Positions 24,827 to 37,829 of a stretch of DNA of 64,000 bases are shown here, piece after piece. Made by a program: the position numbers and the translations under genes. Positions within the stretch are counted from its first letter, which is position 1; each line of letters starts with the position of its first letter. Below the pieces are notes generated by a model. The model ran no database searches. It was not told the DNA's origin and worked only from the letters and a program-made list of their open reading frames with translations. The stretch covers positions 3,908,501 through 3,972,500 of the forward strand of contig NC_088315.1 in assembly GCF_910592395.1 (NCBI RefSeq). The letters run 5' to 3'. Source of the stretch: Lineus longissimus. Lineage: Eukaryota > Nemertea > Pilidiophora > Heteronemertea > Lineidae.

Positions 24827-27800
24827 TAATCTTACATTACACCAATTAAGCGCCATTTATAACGACTCTCAACCTACTATGAATCCCATTTGGCAAATTG
24901 TGATAAAGAAAGGGAATCCAGTTAAATTAATCCATCTGGCGCAATCACAGAAATAAAGTCATAATTAGCAAGATGATACATGATGTTGGATTACAAATTG
25001 TCTTGTCGCGTTTGGGCTGTTGCGACAGACGTGCGGGGGTGGCCTCATCAGACTGCCGGGAATGATCATATTGCGATTGTACAAGTGAGTGTCCATGTAT
25101 CTCCCGCTGCGGATGAGAGGTGAGGATATATGAAAGTTAAAGTTCGAGTTCGGATCCGATATAGCGCTTTTCCGAAGAATTTTGAATCAGAGCGCTTGGC
25201 GGCCACCCAAGAAGTTCCCGGGCGCTGCTACCATGTAACAGTCGTGCTTTTTGAAATATGTAAACACTGACAAGTGGCAAATAACGTAATGTAAATATCA
25301 AAAATCCCGATGAAATTCGAATTATATAATAAGTTTATCGGGAATTCCGATCTGGGTTCAATCATAGTAAATTAATAAATCATTATAGTTTGTGGGAGAA
25401 AATAACGGCTGCTACGAGAGCAACGTTATTGGAAGTTTGAATAGTTCATCGAAGAGCGAAGACGTGGACATCAGCCGGCTATATCTTGTCTCCCGATACT
25501 ATATGTATGTGTCGATAGCATACTGGTCTTATCACGAATTTGAAGAATTCAAAGTTAATCTGTGAATCAATATGCTACTTCTTATGATCCGACCTGAATG
25601 CGAACAATGTCGTGCTTCCGAGGAAATTGCCATATTATGGATTGGAATTTCTTATTAAAGTCATCGCGGGGCATGCCCACATCAAATTATTCTGAAGGTC
25701 CTGAGGTATTCCCCCCTTTACTTACTCAGCATACATGTTTGTGTGTGAAAGAAGTGTAAAGCATTTAGGTTCAAGATCACATGTAAAGGGTCGCATATGA
25801 ATAATGGCAATAAGTGTCACCCAGACAGGTCGCCAGGTGCCTCCGCCTAATTTCCTCCAATGCCTGCCTGATGATACTTGAGAATGTGTCGGGATTCCTC
25901 GCCGGATCTGTGACCATTCTTGGACTAATGTGAAGACATTTGGATGCCTGCTACGAACTATCTAATGATACTTGTCTATTGTCTATTGCCTTACCGATAC
26001 CGAGCGCGAGCTGCTTTTAGGCCAACCCAATATGACGATATCGCTAAAATAGATCCGCCGTCTAAGTACATGTATGTGGTGTTTCGGAGCTTACGCTTTT
26101 TCGGGGAGGCCTACTGGTATATTTTGTTCCTGTTTTTTTTATATTTACAGCTATAATTTGCTTCTGTATGGACAAAATCCCAATATATATCGCAGCCTTC
26201 TGTAGCATTTAAGGTTGTTTTCATCGAAGAATGGGCTATGACGTTTAGCTACCGAGGACAATGATTCAATGAATAGGGCACAGTGGATACATTTTCACAG
26301 CCCACAAAAATGGACTTCAGAAGAATATTTGTAAGATGGAGGTAACTCTATAATTTTTGTAATTACATGAGCAGTGTAGATAATGATTATTGAAGAAATC
26401 CGTATATTTTGTCTTGCCTGATGAATTGTAACCTAAAGTGACATATGCGGCGCAATTCGTCACATAGTGGCTCGTCACTCATATGTAACACTCTACAATA
26501 TGACAGTCAATTTGTTAGAATTTATTTTGTAAAATGCTCGCGTATTCGGAATTGAAAGTCATTATTTTAAAGTGTGGTCTCGATCATGACATGTACCCAT
26601 GTGATATGCTGGGAATATGAATTTCTTAAGGTAACTCAGATATTATTTACAACGAGTGTTAACTTGCATTGCAAAAACAAAAGCGAAAAATGTATATCAA
26701 GTTTTAGTTGTGTTACGTAATGATTTTGGATAGTTGACCTTTAGAAGCAGGTTTAGTATGCATCAAAGAAACAAATGCAGCATGAAATTTGTTGGTTTTT
26801 GTTGTTTTTAAGAATATTTCTACCAAAATACTTTTAATTCAATTTTTTGGGAATTTTCTGCATAATATAATAGTGCACGCAACGTTTTATAGATACGGAA
26901 ACTTGTTTGGTAATGCATGACAATACCAGTGGAGATCAGATCGATCTAACTGAATAGTTCGCTGGTGAAAAAGGCCTGAGGGACATGGTTTATAAACAAC
27001 GAATCCACGCATGCGACTGAATAGATAACTTAGAGATTTTTAGAAATATAATGTTATATGTCGGCTGCAATAAAAATTGTTTGCTTTAGTCTGCCCCCGG
27101 TAAGGTTGTCTTCTCTTTTTTTGAATTCGTGTCCCGGGTCCCAAAATGTTAATCGGAGGGCATTGTTGCACTTCATTTCATGATTGATAAAGGCCGTTAT
27201 TTTCGGTTCCTCCTCATTTGATCAGGAAATTGTCACGAATTAGGTGGCAATTCTGTTGTCATCATTTCTCGGCTCACTCTCCAATTTGATCGAGGCGGAC
27301 GCAATCTACAAATTGGGATGTTCTTTTGTAACTTCCTCGGCAATAATTTGATGCCTGTTACACCGGAAGTCTGACCAAATTCTTATTTGCGACATTTCCG
27401 TGTCTTCTTATGTCACAATGTCACATTCTAGTGTCAGACAGGCATCCTTTTACTTTCAGAATACACTGAAAAACAGGCCTTCTTTTGGGTAAAAGTGGTT
27501 TGAGAGATATAAATTGCGACAGGCCCCACGTATTTTAAGGTTAGCCGATATCCACCATGATCACGCCACTCCTGTAGACACTCATTTCTGACATTTAAGA
27601 CGATTTTTTTGGGATGGCCTCCTTGTAATGAGAGTCAATAAAATGATAACAGTCACATTGATGGCGGCAGGAACAACACCTGTACTAGTGTGTACGGGTC
27701 TTTAAAGATGGCGTGAAATCGATCAAGTCCAGAGCGTGACGTAGGATGAATCCTTCACTAACTCATTAAAGAAGGCCAAGGAGAAACTGCTGTGTAAGGT

Positions 27801-29968
27801 CTTTTTTTCAATTTCTCAACAGAGTACTGGTACGTTAATACCAGGTTCATATGGCAGTATTAAAAGACCCTCTTATTAGCCGGAAGCATTTTTCAGTCCT
27901 AACATTGTCGTTAAGGAGTTTATCCTTTGTTTTGGTACTTATCTATAGCTGCGAGGCGTGCAATACCAGGTGCTCTCATGAAAAAATTCAGTTGTCTATA
28001 CTTCTCAACCTCGCCCCTGACACGACACCTGCAGCAAAATATGGGTTCCTCTCAGAAACATAATCCTCTCAAGGAAAAGTTGGCATGTTGAATACAACGA
28101 CTGCCTATCCTAACAGAATTTTTCAATTCTTCCAATACGTAGCAAATCACCGGTATGTAATGGCGATTACTCTTACTTTGGAGGCTGCAGTCGCTTGTTT
28201 TTCGTCACAAAATCCACGCGCCCAATAGAATATATTCCAAATCTAGCACCCAGTAGTGCTTATTTTGCGAAAATAGTATCTTATGAGGTTCTAAAACGCA
28301 CTTAGAACTAAGACATGCAATTGCCGCAGCATGGAATTCTTAACTTGAGATATTTTTTATTCCAAGTCGAGGCCGGAACCTTCATCCTATACATAGACCA
28401 ATCTACGACCAATCTTGGGGGGAGAAATCTCCGTTATCATTATGCGGAATGGAGTGCATAACCTATGCACAGATTGGGCGATATTGATGCTGGACAATGA
28501 GTATGAAATATATATATCGATAAGATAACAATGCGGGCAGGATCCTGAACAGCTTTCAGGAGAAAAAAGGCCATAACATGTCTACATTCAGAGCCATATT
28601 CGTCCATAAACTACAGCTAAATGATGATTGGATTCCCCTCCCAGCCAAGTGAACGTGATCAAAAGTACACTATGGCATTATACGTTACGAAGTCACCAGT
28701 CAGGCAACTCTCCTCGATGGACCGGTCGTGGCCGATCAAGCTATTTCATTTTTCACTAGAATCGCAGGGCGATGTCACTTGATCCTTGTTATAATTAACC
28801 CGATACCAAAGGGATGGGCAAGCCGCTAGAAAAACATGGCCAAAGAAAAGTTGATTATGATTTAGATTCTCACGAGTACGCTTTATTACCAGCAACTATC
28901 CATTTGAATAATTACGTTACTATAACAAGCCCCAAACGATTTCAAACAGGACTGGTCAAAGTCCGTTTAGAATGCCCTCGAAAAAAGTTCTTCATTTCTC
29001 GATTGTTAGCCAATGAAATAAATTAATTCCAGTACTGATCTATTCAGATACCAAGCTTGCAAAGTAGCGCTGAAAACTTTGATATTTGGTTCACAATGTG
29101 GCTAAATTCCCGACGTAGCATCTAAGTTTTTTTTCACCCGAGTTGAGTATATAGCTGACGAAATACAATGTTAGATAGTTGTTCCGCTGACAACTTCAAT
29201 CAACATACATTTTCTTACGAGTCGAGGAGTTAGTCCCATATCATTGTTTATTGGGCTATGGTCTCCTCACGACTATAATATTGATAAAACAGACACTTTG
29301 CCGGACTAATAAAATGTCAAACTCGGACACAAAGTGATGGAGTTCGTGGGCGGACATCCTCCTGAAACTAGAATCGGGGTGCGACTGCTCAAGTTACAAT
29401 TTGATCCTAAAGCTAGTTAATTGCCTGTTACATGTACGTACCTGTTATCTAATACTGCAGCTATTAGCAAATGATTCAGTTTAGTTGTTGCTCGAAGCAG
29501 TTTGTTGATCAATAAAGTTAGTGTTTTTTGGATGGTTGAAACATTCTGTTTGAAATGCGATTTGTAAAGATTTGTAATCTATAAATCATGCTAGATAGAT
29601 ATTAATATTCTGTAAGATATTATTTCGAATGACATTAAACGAGTTGGACATAAAAGCAAGAATGCATGGATCACATAGTGCAATAGAGTATGGTTGGCTT
29701 TTCTTACAAAAAAGGACCATGGGATAGTGCAAGTGTCCTAGTTGATTTATTCCCACTTGCTAAAACTGCGCAACACCACCTCGATTTGCCCTATTTGGCT
29801 AGATATATGAGTACAGGAAAACCACATAATGATACACTTCAAAGAACAAATAACATGATCAGACCTCATTATCAGACTCATTCTACGCCGATTGACTGTT
29901 TCAATAAAGTATGACGAGGTAACTTGGGTCGGTGAATCAAAGAATTATCTCTGCACATGATTAGGTGA
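24827..29968. other. Intergenic, no supported gene
   Basis: No domain-bearing frame. Segments near 25.8-25.95 kb and 27.15-27.45 kb have more even base composition and recurrent AATTTGAT-like motifs, which would suit conserved regulatory DNA, but only cross-species alignment could show it. Confidence 0.35.
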
Positions 29969-30370
29969 AGAGAACAGTTGAGTCCACAAACTGAATTTGG
30001 ATACAAGGTTGAAAAGTGCAGAGAACAGTTGAGTCCACAAACTGAATTTGGATAGAAGGTTGAAAAGTGCAGAGAACAGTTGAGTCCACAAACTGAATTT
30101 GGATACAAGGTTGAAAAGTGCAGAGAACAGTTGAGTCCACAAACTGAATTTGGATACAAAGTTGAAAAGTGCAGAGAACAGTTGAGTCCACAAACTGAAT
30201 TTGGATACAAGGTTGAAAAGTGCAGAGAACAGTTGAGTCCACAAACTGAATTTGGATACAAAGTTGAAAAGTGCAGAGAACAGTTGAGTCCACAAACTGA
30301 ATTTGGATACAAAGTTGAAAAGTGCAGAGAACAGTTGAGTCCACAAACTGAATTTGGATACAAGGTTGAA
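29969..30370. repeat. 51-bp minisatellite, about 8 copies
   Basis: Copies start at 29969, 30020, 30071, 30122, 30173, 30224, 30275 and 30326, differing by only a few substitutions. Because 51 is a multiple of three and few stops occur, several frames on both strands stay open and yield a 17-residue periodic peptide (for example YPNSVCGLNCSLHFSTL on the minus strand). This is a property of the repeat, not evidence of a gene. Confidence 0.95.
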
Positions 30371-30573
30371 GTAGATTTAAATAGCCGGGATCTTGAAGCA
30401 GAATAACATTTTCAATTGGCACATGTGTGGTAGGCGATAGCGTCCCAAGAAACAGTCTTCGGGGAAAGAAATTCTCTCCTGTGATAACATAGGGTCGACT
30501 TTTAAACCCGCCCCCAGGTAGAAGTTTCTCATAGTTAAGATAGTTAACACACATTGGTTGCTCCATTTGGGAG

Positions 30574-31211
30574 GCCTAAACCGTAAAGAAGTCGGAAGCG
30601 GCCTTCTACCAGTGTAAAATAAACCAAGAAACAGCTTATATGCGATTAGACTAAGGATGTTCTGCTTTGTACTTATAGACCAATTGACTAAAACAAGCAT
30701 AATTCGCCTTTTGTTGAAGTATTCTAATTATCAAGAACAGGCCATTCACACTAGGCCAATTAACTGACCGTGTGATTAATGCCTAAACCGTAAGAAAGTC
30801 GGAAGCGGCCTTCTGCCAGTGTAAAATAAACCAAGAAACAGCTTATATGCGATTAGACTAAGGATGTTCTGCTTTGTACTTATAGACCAATTGACTAAAA
30901 CAAGCATAATTCGCCTTTTGTTGAAGTATTCTAATTATCAAGAACAGGCCATTCACACTAGGCCAATTAACTGACCGTGTGATTAATGCCTAAACCGTAA
31001 AGAAGTCGTAAGCGGCCTTCTACCAGTGTAAAATGAACCAAGCAAAACAGCTTATATGCGATTAGACTAAGGATGTTCTGCTTTGTACTTATGAACCTTC
31101 CAAGTAGAGACCAATTGACTGAAACAAGCATAAGTCGCCTTTTGTTGAAGTATTCTAATTATCAAGAACAGACCATTCACACTAGGCCAATTAACTGACC
31201 GTGTGATCAAT
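30574..31211. repeat. 207-bp tandem repeat, three copies
   Basis: Copies start at 30574, 30781 and 30988 with GCCTAAACCGTAA. The first two are nearly identical. The third carries a small insertion near 31091 and ends near 31211. Only about 200 bp separate it from the 51-bp minisatellite, so this is a local hotspot of tandem duplication. Confidence 0.92.
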
Positions 31212-34200
31212 GCACTCGTTTAGATATGTTGAAGAGAGTACGGGGAATAAAGGCTTATTATTATATAAGGTATTGGCTTCTATCGCCATGCACCATCTAT
31301 CACTAAACCTTAGTCTGGGACTAATTCTCTATGGGTACTAAGTGCAGAGTAATAATCGCTTGACAGTTGCGAAGACATCTAATTCATGAAACGTGACTTC
31401 CTAAAGAATGCCGAACTTGCGAACTCTGGATTAAAGTGATGTCACATCCAGATAGCTTCTAGTGCATGATGCCAAAAGCATGGATAAATGCACTGTAATG
31501 TGCTTATTGGCGACCTGTTTAACTTGACCTCGTATACCCCAGGTGGGGATTAAATTGCCTCTTGAGATGCAGATATTTATTTAGCCTAATGAAACTGAAT
31601 GGGAGCTGGAATATTTAACTGAGGTTCATGCGTTCTCGAGTAATGCAACAATTTTAGAAATGGGATTGTTTAGGGTGAGTTTGTGAAATCGTTGCATGCA
31701 TACGTATGCTGACGTTAACCGCCCTTGGTGAATGCTTAGCAAATTCAGATGGATTTTAACTTAATTTCATAATACTCAAACGTAGTATCTAAAATGGGAA
31801 ATTACAAACTAAGTGTTCGCTAACACAAATATGCATACCATGGACGTCTTTCAGAGAAACAACAAACTCCTGAAGATTTTTTAGCTTGTGAAAAGCCTCT
31901 CAAACAATTTGTTTTTTTCTCGGCTATAAAAAAATCTTTGAGAGGTGCATATCAATGTTGGCTAAATACACTAAAAGGTTTTTCAAACGCTCAAAACACC
32001 TTAAGGTGACGTACTTCAGTTTAATCGACATCAATCTATCATCTTTGGCGCTACCAATAATATGGCAACCGATAATTCAACCAGTTGCTGGAGGAAGCGT
32101 CAACAACAGTAGACGTTTGATAATAATGCAGAGAATTAATCACAAGATAAAGTGATGTAGATCCAAAGATGACTGATGGTTTGTAGGTGCTTTGACGACG
32201 GCTTTTCGTGGTATCCTGGCAGAGAGCTGCAGAAACCATATTGTTTTCCTTAGAAAGGACCTTTTGGTTCCCATGCGTAAAACTTTTACTCCAAAAAGTC
32301 TAAGGCCGACCAGACCGTAATCCAACTTTTGTAGAAAAAAAGATAGTTGATTACGACTGGATATCAACAAGTTGGATCAAATAACATGCCAAGGTGTCAG
32401 CGTGATAGCGAGATAATCTAGTCTACCGAGTCTCATTAACTGCATTGACGGATTACTCCTTTACCGAAACCTGAAAAAAAACTTCTCCAAACCTGATACA
32501 TGAAAAGCAGGGCGGAAAACATCAGCATTTAAAAACTCAGTTAGGGAGGATGGAGATCGTTTTGAGCTTGAAATTAGCCTTATCACTCTTCATATCACAG
32601 GCGCCTTAATTCTTAGAAGTACACAATGCCGTCCCATTGGATATTAAACTTGAAGACCTCGGCTCACACTTGTCTCCTTCAGATACGTTTGTCAAGACAT
32701 GATAAGTTTCTAATCTCAAGATGCGAAAATAGGAATGTTGTTGACTTTTCTTTGTTTCGAAATTGGAGATAGATAGATAAGCTGGTAATTAAAAGGGAAG
32801 CCAACGCTAAAATTGGGAGATCAGTGGCATAGTTGTACGAGCGTTTGTAGTAAATGAGAGTATTTCTCTGCGTCCTTACAATAATTCAGACAATTTTTCA
32901 AAAAGATTTGCATTCAATAAGATTGTTTTTGCTTTGTAATATTAAGTTTGAAATTTGATTGTTGATTATTTCAAAATCATTTTTGTTGTGTTTGCTAGCC
33001 CGGTGAATATGGTTGAACGAATTTGAACAAACAACATTTCCAACGATATCGATGAGATGTTTGTCCATTTGCTGTATTTTTATTCACAAAAACCAATTAA
33101 TAACTTTGTGATTAGAACCGTGTAACTAATTTAGAGAACCGCAATACCTCACAACAAATATTAGCTTGCGCGGCTACCACGAAACGGCCGTCACAGCGGG
33201 TACCAGATCCGAGGGAACGCATTGGCGCAGAAATAAAATGTTTGGTACACACAGCACTGGCCATACCGTGTTGACTTTTTCTAGTTACTGTGGTTCCTGT
33301 GTCATCGCATATAGTCCCACATTCTGGTCTCTTCATAGCAGACACTGCGTAAAGAATTTTGAAAATGAATTTGAGCGTATCTCATACGAAGTACATAACT
33401 ACATCCTGGTTACAGCAAATGGTCGATCCTTAGAAATAGCTTTTTTTATTATTGATTTATCGATTTATGTTGCATCGTCCCTTTACCATGCACATGAGGT
33501 GTCATTGCTTCCACAATATGCGGCAATTGCATATTGTCATATTACATGCTAGTATAGTACTCCGTCGTCCACCATCACGACTATTGTAGAAGTCGACAAT
33601 CAACACTAACAACAACACAACCCCTCACGCTTCATCTGATTGGTTTAGCCTGACAAAGGCGTGTTGACGAGGCAATGATGTCAGGAGTGGTGTCAAAGCG
33701 GCGAATCAACTTGATCAAGAGGATTTGTAGTGACGGTCAGGATATAATATTGCTGAAGATGGTCGATGAGGGTATAGTGAACTCATCGTGCGGCCATATT
33801 TAGATTCATATGGTCCGTGTGTATTTCATTTAAGAAGAAATGAGGCCTGTAGCAGATTGACTCCGAGTATACACATTAACCGCATTCAAAGTAGGCCTTT
33901 GATCTTTGATGCCCTATTTTGGGAAGCCCTTGTTTTTTTCACAAGTTATCTAGAAATCCAACCTTTCAGGGAAAAGTCGGACTTCAGTCGGATAAATCAG
34001 GAAAAAGTTAGAGAAACCGTTAAGAAGTCGGGAAAGTCTCCTTCTTATAGTGTACATAACATTGCTCAGTGCAGAACGTATTTCATATACATGTATAGCT
34101 CGGTACGTTTACTCTCCTACGCAAGCCCAGTGACGCAAGCCAATTGTCTCTTACCAACGGTGAAGCGACATGGCTAGTTGTGTCGGCGACGGCAGCTTAA

Positions 34201-34294
34201 CCGAACTGTCAAAAGTCGTTAATGATATCGAGAGGAAGGCAAGAGTCTCTTTGGGATTATCGGATTGCTGTATACTGACTTTTCAAGAACGAGC
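31212..34294. other. Intergenic, no supported gene
   Basis: Several open frames around 32.0-32.4 and 33.1-34.2 kb overlap on opposite strands and lack domains. The segment CAATATGC-ggcaatt-GCATATTG near 33514 is a small palindrome. Confidence 0.4.
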
Positions 34295-34501
34295 AAACAG
34301 TCATTCCCAGACGGTACATGATGCATTTGATCGGCTGAAAAGGGTATACTGGTATACCGTTGTAAGATCATTTCTGTAACAAAGTTGAATCTTCATAGAA
34401 TAAGCGAAGACACTGTGACATTGCATGGTCTCCGTATATAGAGTAGACTGACTTACTTAGATCGACGCTGTGTAAACAGTCATTCCCAGACGGTACATGA
34501 T
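34295..34501. repeat. Direct repeat, 179 bp apart
   Basis: About 27 bp beginning AACAGTCATTCCCAGACGGT occurs at 34295 and again at 34474, with weaker similarity continuing downstream of both. A second short duplication (GTGAATTGTACAAAAA) follows at about 34554 and 34583. Confidence 0.6.
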
Positions 34502-34599
34502 CCATGTAATCGGCAAAAGAGAGTTTGGTTATGTAAACAGTACGGGCAAATAGGTGAATTGTACAAAAAACTGGATAAATGGGTGAATTGTACAAAAAC

Positions 34600-37343
34600 T
34601 AGATAACAGTAACAGGGTTTGTTGTGATTACCGATACCGTTTTCAGCAATTTCATATGTGCAATTTGATATTAAACCTGTAAACTTGACGATGCCTGATC
34701 CGTTTATCCCTATGTTGGTTTAAGTTTAACAACCACATACCTACGCCGGCGGGGGGATCACCGCTATGCCGACTCCCAAACGTAATTTATTAATAATGTT
34801 GACCAAATACCACTGACAGTTCCACTTTCATCTTAGTACACATTGCGCCAGTTCTTGTTTGCAAGGTTTGGTCTCTGACTCCATACCTGTTTGATGGTTA
34901 ACAATTATTTCAAATTGAAAACCCTTTGTTCTCCCTTGTGGTCCACCTTGTGTGGTCACGAGTCGGAAGTATCAGCCTACCTAGCGGAATTGCGTGTGCC
35001 CTTTAATTGCATTCTTAATCACGTTGTACGTGTATCTAAATCCTTCGAGTAACTAGGCATCAGACAGGTTGATTGAAGCAAAAATGGCCTTGTTCTTGTT
35101 GTTGATCTCATTTCAGAGGACGAAGAGCGAACGAATTGACTCTTATGGTCGCCTTAAGCTATGCTAATTGTTTCTTAACCGTCAATATGGCAACCGAAGT
35201 CCATCAATCAAGACAATAATACCTATCAAAACGTCATTGACATTGGTCACAATTAGACCCTGGCTATTCCAGTACGAATCAACTCGGTATTCTAACGTAC
35301 TCCGCGCGCGCCCGGAGGTAACTCCTTCCGCAGTCTTTTATCTTAGTTAAGGCGAGACTGATTTCATTGTCGCCAATGGAGGAAAGTGGGATTCTCCATA
35401 CATCAGAGAAATAGCGCGTACATTTTGTGCCTCTGTTGTGTCTCCAGATACAGCGAGGAAGATTTACTGATAGATCCCAGAGCTTGTAGTCACGTATTTA
35501 GGGCCCCTGACAGTTCCTGCCGTGGGTGATTCATTTGGGTCGAACCCGCACAGGAATATTAAGAGGGTCACTAGGAAACGAACGAATTGTATGAATAGTG
35601 TACATTACCCCATATACACTGAGTGTCATCAGGTGCTGCTGACTTCCGTGTAACATATATTGATACCTAGTCATTGCTATCAAAACGGTAACTACCATTG
35701 GTTGCAGTTATGACAATTTGATTATTATGCTTCAGGAAATATTTACCATTTGCTGACATTGCTCTTAATGTGGGATCACAGCTGTCAGACAGTCCCTGAA
35801 TGATCTCTTCATTCAGTTGCGGTCATGCAGGCGCAGTGGACACCAATTTGCCACGTCAACATCATTTAATGTGGGGTACTGGGATAGTTAAATGGTTAAG
35901 AGAGAAATCAACATCAGTGGTTGTCACCTCTAAGTATAAACGTATTGACATAATAATCCTCACGGATTTGGTATGAAGGATAACCTACTCATAACAGGAT
36001 TGAGGCCAGGTGCTGCAGACAAGTAACTACCAGTTTAATAGCCACAGCCAACTGACTTATCGTTGTCAGTGATGGTCAAATATTGGGTGTACCAGAAAAA
36101 ATATTTACACTTTTTGACTGATCTTATCTCAATTATTTGAGTATCGAACGCCTTTGAGAGTCTTCATGTGCCGGTTCAAAACATCCTACGGAGTGTGGTT
36201 CGTAGTCCGGAGAACCAAGTTTGAATTGGGACCAGCAGGTTACAGGGCTAGCTTTTGGGAGGAATCTGGAAAATACTTTTTTTCTCAAGGTGTTTCTGCC
36301 CGCTATCCATTGACAATAATCTCATCGGATGTGATGTGAAGGATAACCTGTTCGCAACAGGATTCACGCCAGGTGGCACAGACAGTTAGCCACTACATGT
36401 ACTGTTATATCTGGTGGAGCCGACTTAGTGACATCGGCTCACGTCATTTGGATCATTAATAGCGCTCGAGGTAACTAGCTTCGAAACATAATCAGTGAAT
36501 GAAAACTAGGAACTAAAGCTGGCGTAGACATATGACCCGGGACCGGCGGATTGATCGTTTCGACTATCAAAATGCCTCCCATATTCTTGGTGGCTAAACT
36601 GGGGATTCATGGCTGTCCTCTGGGCTCCAACACTCCTAATGCCAGGTCGATGAAGCCAGTCTTGCTCTAGAAACACACATGAACACATTGATGAGACACC
36701 AGTCTTGGTCAGTTGGGCACTCATTTCCTACTTGCTTAAATCACCAGGCACACCTGGACACTGGTTTTGAATGATAATTGTCAGAGAAACTTCTCATTTT
36801 GATCAGTTACTGCATGCATTGTCGTTTTTGAAGTGGAGAGTGTTAACGCATTTTTACCAAACGGGTCAAAAGGTGCGCCGTTGGCAAAGATTGAGTTGAC
36901 AAATATTTGAGGGTTTAAGTGCTGAGTTTAGTATAATGCATTCCAGGTTAATGGCATCGACAGAATAGAGACACATTAAAGCGTTTAGAGGTTTCATACT
37001 GTGCTACTTAAACAAAATCTTTTTTTTTCGAGTGAGCCCCCATTAAAACACCTACAACATAGTAAAATCCGATATTTGCGATAAATCTATAACCTTCCTT
37101 TCTCATTGATAACGATATGGCAGACTGACAAAAACAAATAGCATTTTTTTAGAATATTGATTTTCGGAACAAGTATACTTATAACTGTAAACAAATGTTG
37201 ATATGTGGATTACATCTTTCAGCGATAGGGGTAAGGCCCTCTCCAGAAGCCCTCGTTCCCACCGCGGTCCCCTGACCTCCTGGATTACAGTCAAATCCCC
37301 CAGAGCTATATGTCTTTGCTGGCGCTCAGTTCTCAACTTAAGG
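34600..37343. other. Intergenic, diverged duplications
   Basis: No gene seen. A block beginning GAAGGATAACCT occurs near 35975 and again near 36340 with shared text (ACAGGATT ... GCCAGGTG), an old direct duplication. At about 35156-35176 ATGCTAATTGTTT resembles an octamer beside a Sox-like site, but this is unproven. Confidence 0.4.
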
Positions 37344-37509
37344 AATTGAACCCGAGGCGGAGGACCTTGGTTGAGTTACCAAGACACTCTCGGGTGGAGC
37401 TAAAATACAGTCCAAACCCGAGCCGACAGGCGAGGGTTTGGACGAAATTTTAGCTCCACCCGAGAGTGTCTTGGTAACTCAACCAAGGTCCGAAGCCGAG
37501 GGTTCAATT
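37344..37509. repeat. Long foldback element (166 bp)
   Basis: Arms of about 63 bp (37344-37406 and 37446-37509) are nearly perfect complements. The central spacer contains a second inverted repeat, GTCCAAACCC / GGGTTTGGAC. The whole unit can fold into one long hairpin. A palindromic MITE is the best reading. Transcripts would form a dsRNA stem. Confidence 0.85.
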
Positions 37510-37559
37510 TCTATTCTAAAATACCTCAAACTTAAAAAGATAGGCCACGAAAATAACTT

Positions 37560-37720
37560 GAATATGTGCGAAGTTTGCAAATTCCATCCATCGCCGGCCG
37601 GCCGGAGCGCCGGTAGCGCCATTGTTTACATTATATTACGGCAACGTTACAGAAAATGAGACATGTACATTTTGTACAGCGCGCATAGGAAGTCCGCATC
37701 GGCTCGCTCAAGTGATGCTA
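37560..37720. other. CpG-rich patch beside the foldback element
   Basis: Contains gccggccggccggagcgccg and further CpGs in an otherwise AT-rich area, followed by GCGCCATTGTTTAC. It may be part of a mobile element or a promoter. No associated exon was found. Confidence 0.3.
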
Positions 37721-37829
37721 AAATCCGCGCAAATGGGCTATTTGGAGCGTTTTTCTCGGCAAATATGTGTAGTGCTCATTAAAAAACTTAGGGTGGTTGA
37801 TGCTTCCTTGACAGTTTGTGTTTGAAGCA

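Noticed and set aside
29878-30566. Long repetitive open frames on both strands across the 51-bp array
   Set aside because: They arise because the repeat unit is a multiple of three and lacks stops. No start context, splice sites or domain supports a gene.
33112-33345. Minus-strand frame with CGTICDDTG, reminiscent of an SRCR domain start
   Set aside because: Only a few residues match. The rest of the SRCR pattern and cysteines is absent, and no bounding splice sites fit.
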